From: Neonectria sp. B-13
Taxonomy: Eukaryota; Ascomycota; Sordariomycetes; Hypocreales; Nectriaceae
Reading direction: 5' to 3'
Length of the DNA: 64,000 nucleotides
NCBI GenBank assembly: GCA_002682825.1
Contig: NOKP01000016.1
Span: forward strand, 911,593 to 975,592
Part shown: in pieces, positions 1 through 11,012 of the stretch
Numbering within the stretch: the stretch's first letter is position 1
Layout: each line of letters starts with the position of its first letter
Notes under the pieces: generated by a model
Told to the model about the DNA's origin: nothing
What the model saw: only the letters and a program-made list of their open reading frames with translations
Database searches by the model: none
Translations under genes and position numbers: made by a program

Positions 1-921
1 AGAATAGTGCCACCTAACAGTGCGATCAAGCTCTCTGTAAGGAGGTTGATCATGCTGAGTGAAGAATACTAGCTCCTTGAGGCGTGGCAATGGGTGCACA
101 ATTTTGAACAGGACAGTCTGCGGTACGACTTGGATATCTATGTAAACGGACTCGATTTTGACACGATAGTTCAATCGAGTTTCAGAAGGCTGGCGGTCTA
201 GGAGAGCGGCAAGCCGCCTTGCCTTACCCGAGGTGGTGATGGGTGGGCATCGATAGATGGCTGTCAAGGCTGGATCACAGAAAGTCTTGCATGTTGTGGA
301 GGCGTTGATCAGCCAGTTGACGTCAAGGGTATCATACCCTCCAGTGGTAGCCGCGTAGTAGAAGATGTCGATCCACACGCCATAAGGCATTCGGGGACCT
401 GACCAGTCTGGGATGAACCCCTGCGGTAAGGGAGTTTCTGGTGTCGGGGGCACGATGCGTCGCTTTTTGGCGGTGTTTGGTGGCTCATTTGAGCGACTCG
501 AGCGTTTTTTTGTGCCTTGACGGCGTGGTGGTTTGCTCTGGAGAACCGCCTCGGATGCGATTTCTGTTGTTTGAGAATTGGAAATAGCAGCCTGGCGTGC
601 ACTCCGACGGCTACCGCTCCGACGACTGAGGGGTTTTGTTGCAGTCCGACGGGTGTGTCGGCAAGGACGAGACCCGGATTGACTCTCGTCGCCAGAAACC
701 GCCTCGCTGTCTCGGTCCGACTCGGTCATATCGATGGCGCTCGAAAGAGAGGAGTCAGAGTCATTGTCATCGCTCGAAGAGTTATCGCCATGGTTCATGC
801 GGGAATGAGGTGTTGAGGTGCGAGGTTGGTGGGCGGCCTTGGTGCGAGATGCTCGACTCGGGTTGCGACGGGTCGCATGCTCGTCGCGGGGTTGGTGGTC
901 GACAGCTCGTGTCCTCGCCAT
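1..921 (-). CDS. F-box-like protein, 3' end missing (runs off left edge)
   Basis: An open frame reads from an ATG at 921-919 to the first base of the window (307 codons, no stop), so the C-terminus lies outside. The first ~165 residues are low complexity, rich in Arg, Ser, Thr and Asp, with a basic stretch AKKRRIV that could be a nuclear signal. From about residue 175 it looks like a fungal F-box module: an MPYGVWIDIF segment (the Ile/Trp-containing first helix), then CKTFCDPALTAIYRCPP, the usual end of F-box regions that precede leucine-rich repeats in Sordariomycete proteins. The following part (LNYRVKIESVYIDI, LPRLKELVFF) has the pattern of the first LRR-like strands. Such proteins are generally SCF ubiquitin-ligase adaptors; the substrate is unknown. 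It is divergent from the Su(z)12 gene. The F-box call is by motif only. A competing 97-codon frame at 309-602 is a shadow. Confidence 0.65.
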   Translation of the reverse strand, partial: MARTRAVDHQPRDEHATRRNPSRASRTKAAHQPRTSTPHSRMNHGDNSSSDDNDSDSSLSSAIDMTESDRDSEAVSGDESQSGSRPCRHTRRTATKPLSRRSGSRRSARQAAISNSQTTEIASEAVLQSKPPRRQGTKKRSSRSNEPPNTAKKRRIVPPTPETPLPQGFIPDWSGPRMPYGVWIDIFYYAATTGGYDTLDVNWLINASTTCKTFCDPALTAIYRCPPITTSGKARRLAALLDRQPSETRLNYRVKIESVYIDIQVVPQTVLFKIVHPLPRLKELVFFTQHDQPPYRELDRTVRWHYS

Positions 922-2547
922 CGCAACGTGATACCTGATGAAGAAATACCACGTCAGCGTGTTGTTCAGCAAAAAGAGAGCCCGTTTGACCTAAAAACAA
1001 TCAAAGGCGACGCCCGTGGGTGGTTGTCGAGATGCTGGCGCAAGTAGGCGTTGAACACACCTGTGACGCAACGGCCAGCTGTTGCCTTGTCCTGAAGTGA
1101 TGCACTCGGATTGCGTGACAAAGTCTGGTGGCACACCGGTGAGCTAGGGGCCTCACTATCGCGGCTTTCTCTCCATGTGGATATGCTCTCTGGTTTCCAG
1201 TTGAGAAAATACTGATGGGTTGACGAAGGACTTCCAACAGAGGATGGTGAGGTTGTACAGAGCATCTGCAGTTGAAGGAGGGTCGGAGGGGCACAACCGA
1301 GCCGGTGCCTGGGAAATAGGTCAGCCTCGCACTAGCGACCCACATTCAATGGTGGGGCGTCGAGTGGCCAATCAAGCAGGGCAGGTACTTGTAAGGCGAC
1401 GAAGATTTAATGCATGGCAATTTTCTTGGGCGAACCGCACTGTACTGTCCCTGGGGTAAGTGAGCCTGCGGGCTTTGAAATTCAAAGATGACAATCATCT
1501 CATACGAGTTCAGGTAGGTGAGAAGATGGCAGCTTCTACCGCGAGGGATGTTTTTCGGGGTCCCGGGGAGCTCCTCAGAGATTGCTTTGCACGTACAGGA
1601 CAGACCTGAATGTCATCTCATGATGGCCATTGCAACATGGCCCCCCATCATGATCCATGATCCACAAGTCGTCTCGATAGCCGCATCCGACATTGTTCAA
1701 AGGGGTATCCAGAAGCGGGGGCCCCGGTTGGAGACATAGAGCGGAAAGTCCGAAAGATTTCGTTTCGTTGGCGCGATGCAGGAAGGAAAGTGGCCCGCTC
1801 TTGCCCAAGTCTGAGTGGCTCCTCAGCGGCGGCTTCCAGGATGTGTCATTACCGCACTAATCCCCATTGGGAGTCTTGATAGAATCTCCCTGTTCCTCCA
1901 CCCTGCCACTGGCACGCGTCTCACTGCACTGTTCGCCGCTGCCGCGCCCACCGTCAACCATCAGCGTCGGCTTGCACAACCGCAACTCCCGCAACAACAG
2001 CAGCAACAAGAGACAATCCGTCGTCTGATCGAATCGTTTCATGCGACACCGCTGCTCTACGCGGATGCCTCGCTTTGCCAGTCTGAGAAGCCGTGCACCA
2101 AATTTCATTCGGCAACAACAGCGGCTCTGAGGCTCTGACGGCTGCTGTACGCGACTGCGCTGTCCTCATTATTTACATCTGCATCCATACCCACACACAC
2201 ACACACACACCAACGTCTGTTGCCACGCTCAACACTGAGCTCTCGGCACTTATCGACTCAAACTCTCCAGCCCTGCGGTTTCATAGTCGCGCTGTCACTT
2301 GGCTCCGAGGACCGCCTTAACCTTCCTCTTTCCTCCTGTCCTGCTTTCCTGCTTTTCATCTCAGGGCTCGGCTCTCTTCTCGTTCTTCTCTTCTCACTTC
2401 GCCTTACCGACGCCACCACCGCATCAATTTTGACAATGAGCCCCATCACCATCCGGCTTTGAATGACTCCCGCCTGCAGCAGCAGCCAGCGCTCTGCTCA
2501 ATCGTCTCGCCGCCTGTCTCATTTCCTATGATCGCCGTCCCTCCGCC
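922..2547. promoter_or_regulatory. Intergenic region between divergent F-box-like and suz12 genes
   Basis: About 1.6 kb that must hold both promoters. Pyrimidine-rich stretches typical of fungal promoters and 5' UTRs occur at about 2325-2400, just before the suz12 start, and a CA microsatellite lies at 2192-2211. Several short ORFs are present but none shows a recognisable domain, so I see no further gene. Confidence 0.5.
2192..2211. repeat. (CA)n microsatellite
   Basis: Ten uninterrupted CA dinucleotides about 340 bp upstream of the suz12 start codon, probably in its promoter or 5' leader. Confidence 0.9.
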
Positions 2548-4824
2548 ATGAACCTGAAAAGGCGCAGCCAGCGGACGGCCCCCTTTCTCCATCAGAACTG
2601 GATCAACGGAGTCAACTCATTGCAAAATTCAGCCATGGGTGTCACACTCTCTACCCCCAAGCACCATGCGTCATATTCGGCGGACGATGATGGCGCGCCG
2701 GCTCAGAAGCGTCGCCGGTTGTCGTCTCCCGATTCTCTCGACATCGACCATTTGGTTGCCTCCCCTAGGGCTTCGGAGACCCGTTCCACGCTGCGCATCG
2801 AGGTGCTCAAGGTCTTTCACAAGGAGTCTAAGAAAGTCCGGGCTTTTCAAAACTCCGTTGTGCCCCGTGATGTGCTCACCACCAAGGGCAGTTGCCGTAT
2901 TACCATTTTTGACGTGAGCTCAACCTGGCATCGCGTCTTGCACTGCCAGAGCCAGGTCTGCGACATCATGACGTACAAAAACCCCGTCGGTCCTCATCGA
3001 GTCGCCCGCGTTGATCTCCCACATCCCTTCTTCGTTCCTGAGGAGAGTATCCTCATAAATAGGCTCGACGAAGATGTTCACGATTTTTCTGAATCATACA
3101 AGCTCGTGGTCGAACTCGAAGCCGCTAACGTTGGGACCTGGCCACCCCTCGAATCTCACGATTTCGGCATCCCAGTGGGAGACCAAGGTCCTCTTTCCGA
3201 CACCCCAAAGCGCCACTGGGTCATGTCTAGCGAGTTTCCGCAGGTTTTTGGTAGAATCAAGAACCCCCTACGCCTCACAGCTGGCTATGGCCCCCAGCGA
3301 CCCTCACGTCAGACCGATTATGTCATGGACGTCGACCTTCGGTGGACGACAGGCTTCCGTGCCTTGAAGCGCCTAGAAAAGGGCTCCATGCCCTGCATCA
3401 CCGCGATTGATCCGGATGCGGAAACCTACACTACCGGGCGATTTGAGCCCACCCTTAATGGCGAACCCAATGGCGTCAATGGGCATGCCAACGATGACTC
3501 GCCCCAGGATCACGAGCCCGACGATGACCTTGACGGAGATCAGACACCTAGTAGGTCTTTGAGAGTCCGGGAAAAGAACAAGGTCTACAACCTCAAAGTT
3601 CTAAGTGATCAAGCGCAAGGGAAGGAGAGAAAGCGACGGGCAAGAGCAGCGCAGGTTACCGCCTCTGAAGGTCGGGTGACATACTACCTTCCGACCGATC
3701 AACCGGTCTCCCTGGATTATTATCGTTGCTTGGCCTGTGGCGCTTTCAACCAATCCGTGGCTCACTTGCAAATCCACCAGCAGACCTACCATTCGGATTA
3801 CGATTACGTCCTCGAGGCGACGAGCCATGGACCGCAGTTTCGAGTCTCGCGTCGTCTCGAATCCGTCTCGTCTCCCACTAAAACCTATCAGCTTGGACGG
3901 CCCGTAAAGCCGTTCAATCTGGAAACCTTTGTCGCTGGTGACCAGTCATGGGTCACTTCCCGATTGGGGCCAGACAATAACACTGAGCCCATCCGATCCC
4001 CCATAAAACCTGCCGCTGCCAGACAGCTCTTTGAGAAGCCTGATCCCGAAGCAACAGAACCTATACCTCAGCGGGTTGAGCCACCTCAGAAGCCGAAAGT
4101 ACTCATTCCCGACACAGATCGACCCCTCTTCGATCCAGTGAGCAAGGCGCGACTGAAGCCCGGCGATGAAGTTCCGAGGCCAGTCAAAGATAACGCGTGG
4201 ATGATCCAGAAGCACCGGGAGAACATAGCAGAATTTTCAGACGTTACACCAGCCGAAAAGGAGTTCGTCAGAAAGTGGGATGCCTTCATGCTTGAGCAGA
4301 GTCTTACCTCGAGCGCATATTTCCCACGTGTCTGGCTCTCGTTTGTTCGGGATCATGCTTCTTGGTTGGCGAGCTCGAAACATCATATGATGGAGTTTGC
4401 GAAGCACACCAGTGTGCTTCTTGCACGTGACGTCTTAGAAGACAAGACGGTCAACGATGCTTTTGGGTTTATTAATGAAGAACGGGCCAAGGCAAAATCC
4501 AAGGCCAGAGAACGGGTCAACGGCACAAACGGAGTACAGCCGGCGGATGTCACGCCCAAACAATCTCCCCGCGCCTCTCAGATTCGTAGAGGTGTAAATG
4601 GGTGTGTGGTGTGCCAGCTCCCAGTTCTCGGGCCTAGATTGCTTCTGTGCTCGAATAAGGTACTGTGAAAGCCCAGATCCTTCTGAATTTTACTAACTCA
4701 TCGCTCTTAGGCCTGCTCGCATCGCCTTTACCACTCGGACTGCATCCGAGAGAACGCCAGTACGCCTGTCAATCAACCTAAGTGGCTCTGTAACTCGTGC
4801 ACTGAGCCGAAAAAGACCTCTTAG
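2548..4824 (+). CDS. suz12: Polycomb protein Su(z)12 homologue (VEFS box) with C-terminal PHD-like finger
   Basis: Two exons, 2548-4659 and 4711-4824, give 741 residues; the 51-nt intron begins GTACTG, contains ACTAAC and ends CTTAG. Residues 394-415 form a C2H2 finger (Cys394, Cys397, His410, His415), as in Su(z)12. About residues 523-650 form the VEFS box (NAWMIQKHRENI, then FMLEQSL, then FINEERAKAK), which in other organisms contacts the EZH2-type methyltransferase of PRC2. PRC2 trimethylates H3K27, and in filamentous fungi it silences facultative heterochromatin including secondary-metabolite clusters. The C-terminus has a C4HC3 series: Cys686, 689, 701, 706, His712, Cys715, 731, 734, which fits a PHD finger. 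The intron falls between the third and fourth Cys, and without splicing the frame ends after KVL. An alternative start is Met30 (2635). The family call is strong; the PHD call rests on spacing. Confidence 0.9.
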
Positions 4825-6421
4825 AAGGAGTCATCTTCGGCCGGAGAGACTTCCCGATCCGTCGTTGGTCGTGCAGCCAGCGGGTTGTTGGCGTCGCGGC
4901 GTGCAGAGAGCACGGCGAAATTGACGGAGAGCCCCAGCTGGATGGTCAGCATCTTCGAAGGAAGCTTGACTTCCTCTCGATGCTCAGCTGGGCGCTATCG
5001 GAAGCCGCGGTCGAGAAAGAACCTCGGAAAGCTCATGGAAACGAGTTCTGGGGGCAAGTGAATGGGATGCGAGTGGGCAGTGGAGAAGACCACGAGAAAT
5101 ATGGTGGGCTAATTGAAGACATGGTTCAAATGGTATCTGGCGCTTCTGGGAATTGGTCGCGGAAGATGGGTTGCATTCCGTGCTCATTGCTACATACTAG
5201 AAGAATTTCGTGCGGGGCGCCGCTGAGTTACCAAGGTTGTGTCGCATCTGCTCTGTATTATACAACAATGTTATATTTAAATGCTTGTCTGTTCGGCTAC
5301 GGGAGCATTTTGCGGTCTAGGGAGAAACATGGGGATTGTTTGTGAAGGGCATTGTTTGTCAAGGGCATTCTTGCTTCTGGAAAGGGCCATGGTTCTCAGT
5401 ATCTTGGCAGGAACAGTGTCATTTCGAAGTTGGCTCGTAAATGGATGGGGGGCTAGCCAAATCCATGGCCGTGGTCAATTACAAGACTAGAACAGCCAGA
5501 ATAAGCTTTTGACAGCATCGCAATGGCTATGAGCGAGTGAATACACTGAGTTTGAGCAATGATTTGCGTTTTCAATGCTTGCTCCACTTCGCCCAGGGAA
5601 AACAGCCTGGACATGGCTGTCGAGCTAAAAACAATTGATATACGCCAAGGACGTCCTAAAGTACTATTCACGTTAAAGACCATTACAAACATGTCATAAA
5701 ATTCAAGGGGTCGCCTTTATGAACGCAAAAAAGCAAAGAAGAAAACATTTCGGCCTGGACATTTCGCTCCAGCGCCTCGCAGCTGCATACGCTAACGTGA
5801 CTGGCACAATACTCCTCACCCTACTGCTTTTCAGTACCTTGGATATCTATCTCCCTCACAAGCTCTCATATTTCACTAAACTACAGCTACCATTACCATC
5901 CACTAGGCTTCATTTCATGACAATTCGTTCTGTAGCATGCGCAAAGGACCAAGTTGCTGTGATGCGACGACTCAGTGCAACCCCCCTCTGGCTCAACCGT
6001 CATCTTTCGTTGCCCAGCACCTCAAGACGACGTGTAGTCTTCTCAAGTATATTTGCGATATTGAATACTCTAGCGAAACAATAACTCACGTACATCATCA
6101 TGCTACGCTTCCACGATGGTCTTTTAGTCGGCCTCTCTTGAAGGTGACTTGACGGTATTATTGGCAGTGCACTCTACATGCCGCATCCACTGCGATGCTA
6201 CCACAACAGTTGAAATTGGTCATACTCCTGCAAGTACCGGAACTTAATCAGGAACAAACTAAGATGCCTTAACGAAATCAGGATCTTCAAAGTCTGTAAA
6301 TAACACCCTCGACTTTTTTATTTGCTCGAATATCGGGCAACCTGGTCCACTAGAAAATGACTCTGCAAGACAACGCTACGGAAAGACATGTTGGGAATTA
6401 GAGATCCCGCAAGGGACTTGA
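4825..6421. other. Intergenic region downstream of suz12
   Basis: About 1.6 kb between two converging genes. The ORFs here (for example 4980-5345 and 5719-6084) have no recognisable domain and read as chance frames. I see nothing else that can be supported, apart from presumed 3' UTRs. Confidence 0.4.
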
Positions 6422-6760
6422 CTAAATGACAGCCTCAGTTCTGAGCTTAGGAACCGGTGATTCGGTTTCTCCCTTGATGGTGATACTGCCTGAGGTGTGT
6501 TGCAGAACATCGGGTCCATCTAGAACAGTCGGATTAGCTTTATCTAACATTCATGCGATCTAGGACAGGTTGAATGCTACCTCGGACATCTTCATCTTCT
6601 TGATCCACCCCGCGTTCTTCATCAGGTCGCGAAGCTATTTGTCTGTGGTGTTAATGCCTATGCCCATTCGCGTGGTACGCGTGGTCGGGCTAGGCGTGGT
6701 CGGCATCTCTCCTCCTGCACTACGCCTCATTCCGCAATTGCAGGTCACCAGCCAGTAGGG
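6422..6760 (-). pseudogene. Possible decayed coding fragment (methyltransferase-like tail?)
   Basis: One minus-strand frame reads protein-like text broken by three stops (two TAG, one TGA). Before the first stop it ends in GMRRSAGGEMPTTP and GIGINTTDK. Next comes LRDLMKNAGWIKKMKMSE, which recalls the end of fungal SAM-dependent methyltransferases (pattern LRDLMKNAGW). A final 40-residue open piece ends at a TAG at 6422-6424. It lies directly downstream of the C2H2 gene. Stops could come from C-to-T changes, but three stops in about 110 codons is not fewer than chance predicts, so this may be noise. No intact methyltransferase domain is visible. Confidence 0.2.
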
Positions 6761-6774
6761 TGGAGGTTTTCAAT

Positions 6775-8665
6775 TTACGGCATCTCATGAAAGTCCCTTG
6801 CGTGGTGGAATCGCTCTTCACTGATCAATCCGCATTGATAGAGATGGCTGAGGAAGTAATGGTCAGGGCGCATCTGGTCAGCACCAAGACCTTGCCTAAG
6901 ATGGCCGGCGATGTGGTACATTCGTTGTCGATAGCAGGCCTTAAGGTCTGCCCTTGAGTTTGATGCTGCATGGTACTCGGCGCGATCGCAAAACCAGCAG
7001 ATACACTGCGCAGGGAAGATATAGTGCAAGTGGTAGTACGCGATGTGCTCGATCCAGGCTTCTTCATCGCCTACTTCGAACGTCACATCGCAGTTGCCAT
7101 ACCCAACGAACTCGCAAATGAGTCTCGGTGGAGAGGATGGGGGGGACGGGGAGGGGATGGGCAGCTGCCAAGAAGGCATAGTACTAATAGGAGTCACAGA
7201 TTTATCCTCGGACTCCAATAGGCGGTCGGTGGGCTCAGACACTGCTCCATCGAAGGATTGAGCGTCATGAGAGAAGTCCTCCTCTGTGGACTCTTGTAAC
7301 ACGGCCAAAGACAGTTCTTCCAGGTGAGTGACGAGGTGGCCGGTGATACTGTCCATTCCTTGGTTAATCACTTTCGTACAAAGAGGACAATCAATAGACT
7401 TCCAATCTGGCCCAAAGGCATGGTCTTTTCCGAGATGAAGGAGCCACTCTGCTCGTGTCTTGAATGGTTCATGACCATGAGAACAGAACAAATCAAGGCA
7501 CACCCAGGGCCTTAAGTCCGCATAAAGGTGCCTCCTTTATTGCTGTCAGTACAAACACAGTGGTTTTCTAGGTGTATGTTCACCGACGAACTTACTTCCA
7601 GGCCGAGTTTTTAGTGATGCGAATAGTGCGCCCACAAGCAAGACAATCAAAGGCTTGGCCCTCCCTTGCTACTTTTGACAAAGGTGGGATGCGTACAGAG
7701 CGGCCATTACCTTGGTATGTCATCATTGTCTCCGCATATGCACTGGCTGTCTGTAGTGATGTCCCGATTCCGGAATCTTGAAATGAGTGCGGATATTTGG
7801 CCGCTGCAGCGGTGGGGATATTGTCCGTGATTTCTCTTTCGTCGTCCCTTGAGCCAGTTTCTAGCATTCTTCTGCGTCGTTCCAGACGTTGCAAGTTGGC
7901 TGTGGCCAAACGATCGGCCAATTCGTGGCTGGCATTGGGGAATCGACCCCTGACGAAGGAAAGAAATGGATTGAGAGACTTTAAGTGCAAAGAGGTTGGA
8001 GTTTCATCTTTGTGGTGTGTTTGATTGCAATCGGGGGGTGGCGCACGAATTAGAGAATCCAATTCGATCAAGTACTTGGAATCAACTTCTAGTTGATCAA
8101 CAATGTCGTCCAACTCGTTTGAAACAGATACCGTAGATTCGTCGCTATCGCTCTCATAGTTTTGTGTGTCCTCATAGTCTTCATAGACTGCGGTGGAGGC
8201 TTCTTGTATCCAGCGGTCGAGTTCATCCGTGTCGATGAGCTTGCCTAGACGAAGCGTGGGTACCAATCCTTGATAAGTTGGTTAGCGACTCAAACAATAT
8301 AAATATGATATGTTCATGTTCATACGATGGTTCAAGGTTTTAGAGAAGGCAACCAACAACTGTAACACTTCTCGACGCAGAAGTCGCGACCGGCCCATGA
8401 GGTGATTGAGGCCACCTTCTACGACACCGTGCGCATCTGACCAGAGAATAATTCTGCTTCGACTGCGATCCAGACTTCTTGCCACGGATGGAGTGGAAGC
8501 TGCAGAACCGTTTCTGGCGGCGTCGGAGGCGAGAATTTGGTTGAAAGTTGAGATACAAACATCGCAAAGACCACTGAGCACGCTTTGGTCACGAGGCTCA
8601 GGCTCCTCTACCCGCCAAAATTCGACCCTATAAGCCTGTTCTGCGGCTTTTCCTGTCTCTGCCAT
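6775..8665 (-). CDS. AcuF-type C2H2 zinc-finger protein
   Basis: Three exons on the minus strand, 8665-8326, 8268-7596 and 7534-6775, give 590 residues. The introns are 57 and 61 nt, and the first has CGCTAAC before its acceptor. The first exon carries the motif CDVCISTFNQIL followed by an RSRIILW helix and a GGLNHLMGRSRLLRREVLQLL segment, typical of large fungal families often annotated as AcuF-like C2H2 proteins. An acidic Ser/Asp linker follows. Across the second intron the sequence becomes CLACGRTIRITKNSAWKRH and then YADLRPWVCLDLFCSHG, the conserved first finger, followed by more fingers (CPLC with HLVTHLEEL; CWFCDRAEY). The role of this family is not known; nucleic-acid or protein binding is inferred. 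It is divergent from the DUF7580-type gene, 506 bp away. Splice joins restore the conserved motif exactly, so the model is well supported. Confidence 0.8.
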
Positions 8666-9171
8666 ATTGGCATTTTTCGGTTTGAGATTTGGAGGATGGG
8701 GATCGGTTGAGCAAGTAAGTTCCTGGAAGTTCCAGGAAATGATGGCGATTCAAGAGAGTGCATACTGGAGACACTCGAGGCTGAGGATCAGGCTCTGCGA
8801 TGAAACATAATGCAAACTGGTGCGCCCCAAGGCAACCGGGCTGTGAGCCTGAGAGCCTGCGAGCCTATGAGCCTACGAGCCTGTGAGCCTGTGGCTGTGG
8901 TTGTTGGCTGTGCAAGTGTGCATGCATGTGCAGGCAGGAGCTGCCGGCGGTGGGCACTCTTGGACTCAGCCGAGTCAGATGCCCAACTTCCCAAGGTGTG
9001 CCGTGCCTTCTTTTGCAAGGAAGGATCGCTCCGTCAATCTTGCTGTTCTTGTCAATACTCGCGGGTTTCATTGTATTTCCGGGCGATCACCGTCGCCCAG
9101 TCCTTCTTTCTCTCATCATTAGATCCTAAAGGAGACTGGCCAAGACTCCTTCATACTCTAACTACCGCACA
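8666..9171. promoter_or_regulatory. Shared divergent promoter region
   Basis: 506 bp between the two start codons. It contains the 8-bp minisatellite at 8843-8890 and no gene that I can support; the 207-codon plus-strand frame at 8810-9433 is a shadow overlapping the next gene. Confidence 0.5.
8843..8890. repeat. 8-bp minisatellite, six units of NNGAGCCT
   Basis: Six consecutive units of the form NNGAGCCT, in which only the first two bases vary (GT, GA, GC, AT, AC, GT). It lies about 180 bp upstream of the C2H2 start and 280 bp upstream of the DUF7580-type start. Confidence 0.85.
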
Positions 9172-11012
9172 ATGGCTGAGCTTGTTCTTGGTGCACTTGG
9201 GGTCGTTCCTCTCGTTTCGTTGGCATTCGAATCCGGAGCTGCCCTTCGTTCGAAACTCAACGCGTTCCGAAATTACTCTAGAGATTTGCGAAAAGTCCAC
9301 CGGAGATTCAAGCGCGAGCACAATATACTGGTGCGAGAATGCTCTCTTCTTCTTCGACTGGCAATCGACAACAAGGTCGCCAACGCCATGGAATTGGACC
9401 TCAACCACGACGGTTGGTCGGATCCAAAGCTAGGATGTGACCTAAAGTGCAACCTCGGCAAGTATTACAACGATTGCGTCGAATCGATCAACGATGTCAA
9501 CGAGTCTTTGGCTGAGTTGGACCGCCAACTCCAATGTTTCACGGTGCTTACGCGGGAAAGCATGGAAGTAAGCACGCCCCAAATTTCTGAAATCTAACAG
9601 TTCCAATCACTGTAGTTAACGACATAATTGAAAAGGAAGAGAGACTTAGTGACACCGTACGTCGATTGCGAAAGAAAATACAGCTCTCCTTTTCCATGGA
9701 GAAGTTCGACGACACTTACAAAGAGCTGAAGGTATCCAATCAGTCTCTCACCACTCTCCGCGAACAACTACACCAACTTCAACAACCAGCCAAGCCTACG
9801 AAATACGATCGTCAGCGTCGGAGATATGGTGATTGGGGTGCATTGTGCAAAGTTCGACAGATTTCAAAGGCCTTGCACTCTGGTTTACAAGAAGCTTGGA
9901 GTTGCACAGAACCCACCCATGCAACTCATTCTGTCAAGCTCTTTCTCGAAGTCCAAAAGATGGATCAGTCCAAGAATACTCTGCAATTGGAGATTGCTAT
10001 CATTGCCGGCGATATCCTGACAAATGGCATGTCGGGCGTCGCCCACCTGGCTGTCCAATCCCAAGACCTTCAGTGGGATGACCAGCCACTTACTAATACC
10101 CTCCTATCTCCACCGTCAGACGATAATGGAAGCTATGCACGCCGTAAGTGCCATAAGAAGGTAGCTTTTGCGGAAGGAACGCGAGGAGCAACACCAGTAT
10201 CGACAGGACCTTCCTTGGGAGCTGAAACCTCGACCACCGTCTCGTACGACTTGAAGACATCCAACGACACCTGTCTCGATCTGAGCAGGACAACGCCGAC
10301 CATGAATGGATCAGATGCGCTTTGTTTAGGCCACTGTGATGTAGAGTCTGACCAACGTCTCCGCTGCAGTTTCTATCCTGCGGCTTGTGCGAAGGAATGC
10401 ATTTGGAAGACAGACGACTCATACCCTCTAAGCTCGATTCTTAACGAGTCTGCGGTAGAGTTCGTTTCGTTTCTGGATCGCCTCAAGGTCGCGCGATCCA
10501 TAGCGACTGCGGCTCTGGCTCACCACTCTACACCATGGCTGAAAGAACTCTGGCGTCTGAGCGACCTGTCCTTTCTCACAAAGGATGGCGAAATCTCCTC
10601 TGCTCTTAGGACATTGCATCTCGCCGCCAATTTGGAGGGGAAATGCGATTTCATGCAAGGCGTGATGACCCCGAACAGCACGGTATTTTCACAAGCAACA
10701 GAGGACCAACTCCTCATGGCTGGTATTAACAACACATCACTCTGGAGCCTAGGTGTTGCCCTGATTGGGATTGATAAATGGGAGGATTTTGATCCGAGTG
10801 ATGTGCTAGTCGTGCGAAAGGCGGCCAGGAACTCAAGTTTCAGTGAAAAATACCGTGATATAATCCAGCGGTGTCTGGGCTGCAGTTTTGGTCATAGCTA
10901 TGATATGGAAGAACCGAAACTGCAGAGAGCAGTTTATATGAGCGTCGTGGGATCTCTAGAGGACATGATTGCAGGTCTCGATACGAATGACGACGGCGAC
11001 AGTTCAGGTTAA
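9172..11012 (+). CDS. DUF7580-type fungal protein: helical N-terminus, kinase-like C-terminus
   Basis: Exon 1 is 9172-9567 and exon 2 is best read as 9636-11012 (590 residues). The N-terminus (MAELVLGALGVVPLVSLAFE, then RSKLNAFRNYSRDLRKVHRRFKRE) is the helical start shared by many fungal proteins with HeLo-like or DUF7580 annotation. A coiled segment follows (EEKFDDTYKELKVSNQSL-like, 'MEKFDDTYKELKVSNQSL' in the sequence). The C-terminal third (WLKELWRLSDLSFL, NTSLWSLGVALIGI, FSEKYRDIIQRCLGCSFG) resembles the C-lobe of a degenerate protein kinase; no GxGxxG, VAIK or DFG motif is visible, so activity is unlikely. Function is unknown. The donor at 9568 (GTAAGC) is clear, but the nearer acceptors at 9600 and 9615 both lead to a stop; the acceptor ending at 9635 keeps the frame. 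A frameshift or another intron is possible. Confidence 0.65.

Noticed and set aside
309..602. 97-codon minus-strand ORF near the left end
   Set aside because: Another frame of the same strand gives the F-box-like protein through the whole region.
2192..2211. CA repeat considered as a CRISPR-like or transposon signal
   Set aside because: A plain dinucleotide microsatellite without spacers or terminal repeats.
5719..6084. 121-codon plus-strand ORF downstream of suz12
   Set aside because: Has hydrophobic stretches but no family pattern, and no splice or neighbour context to support it.
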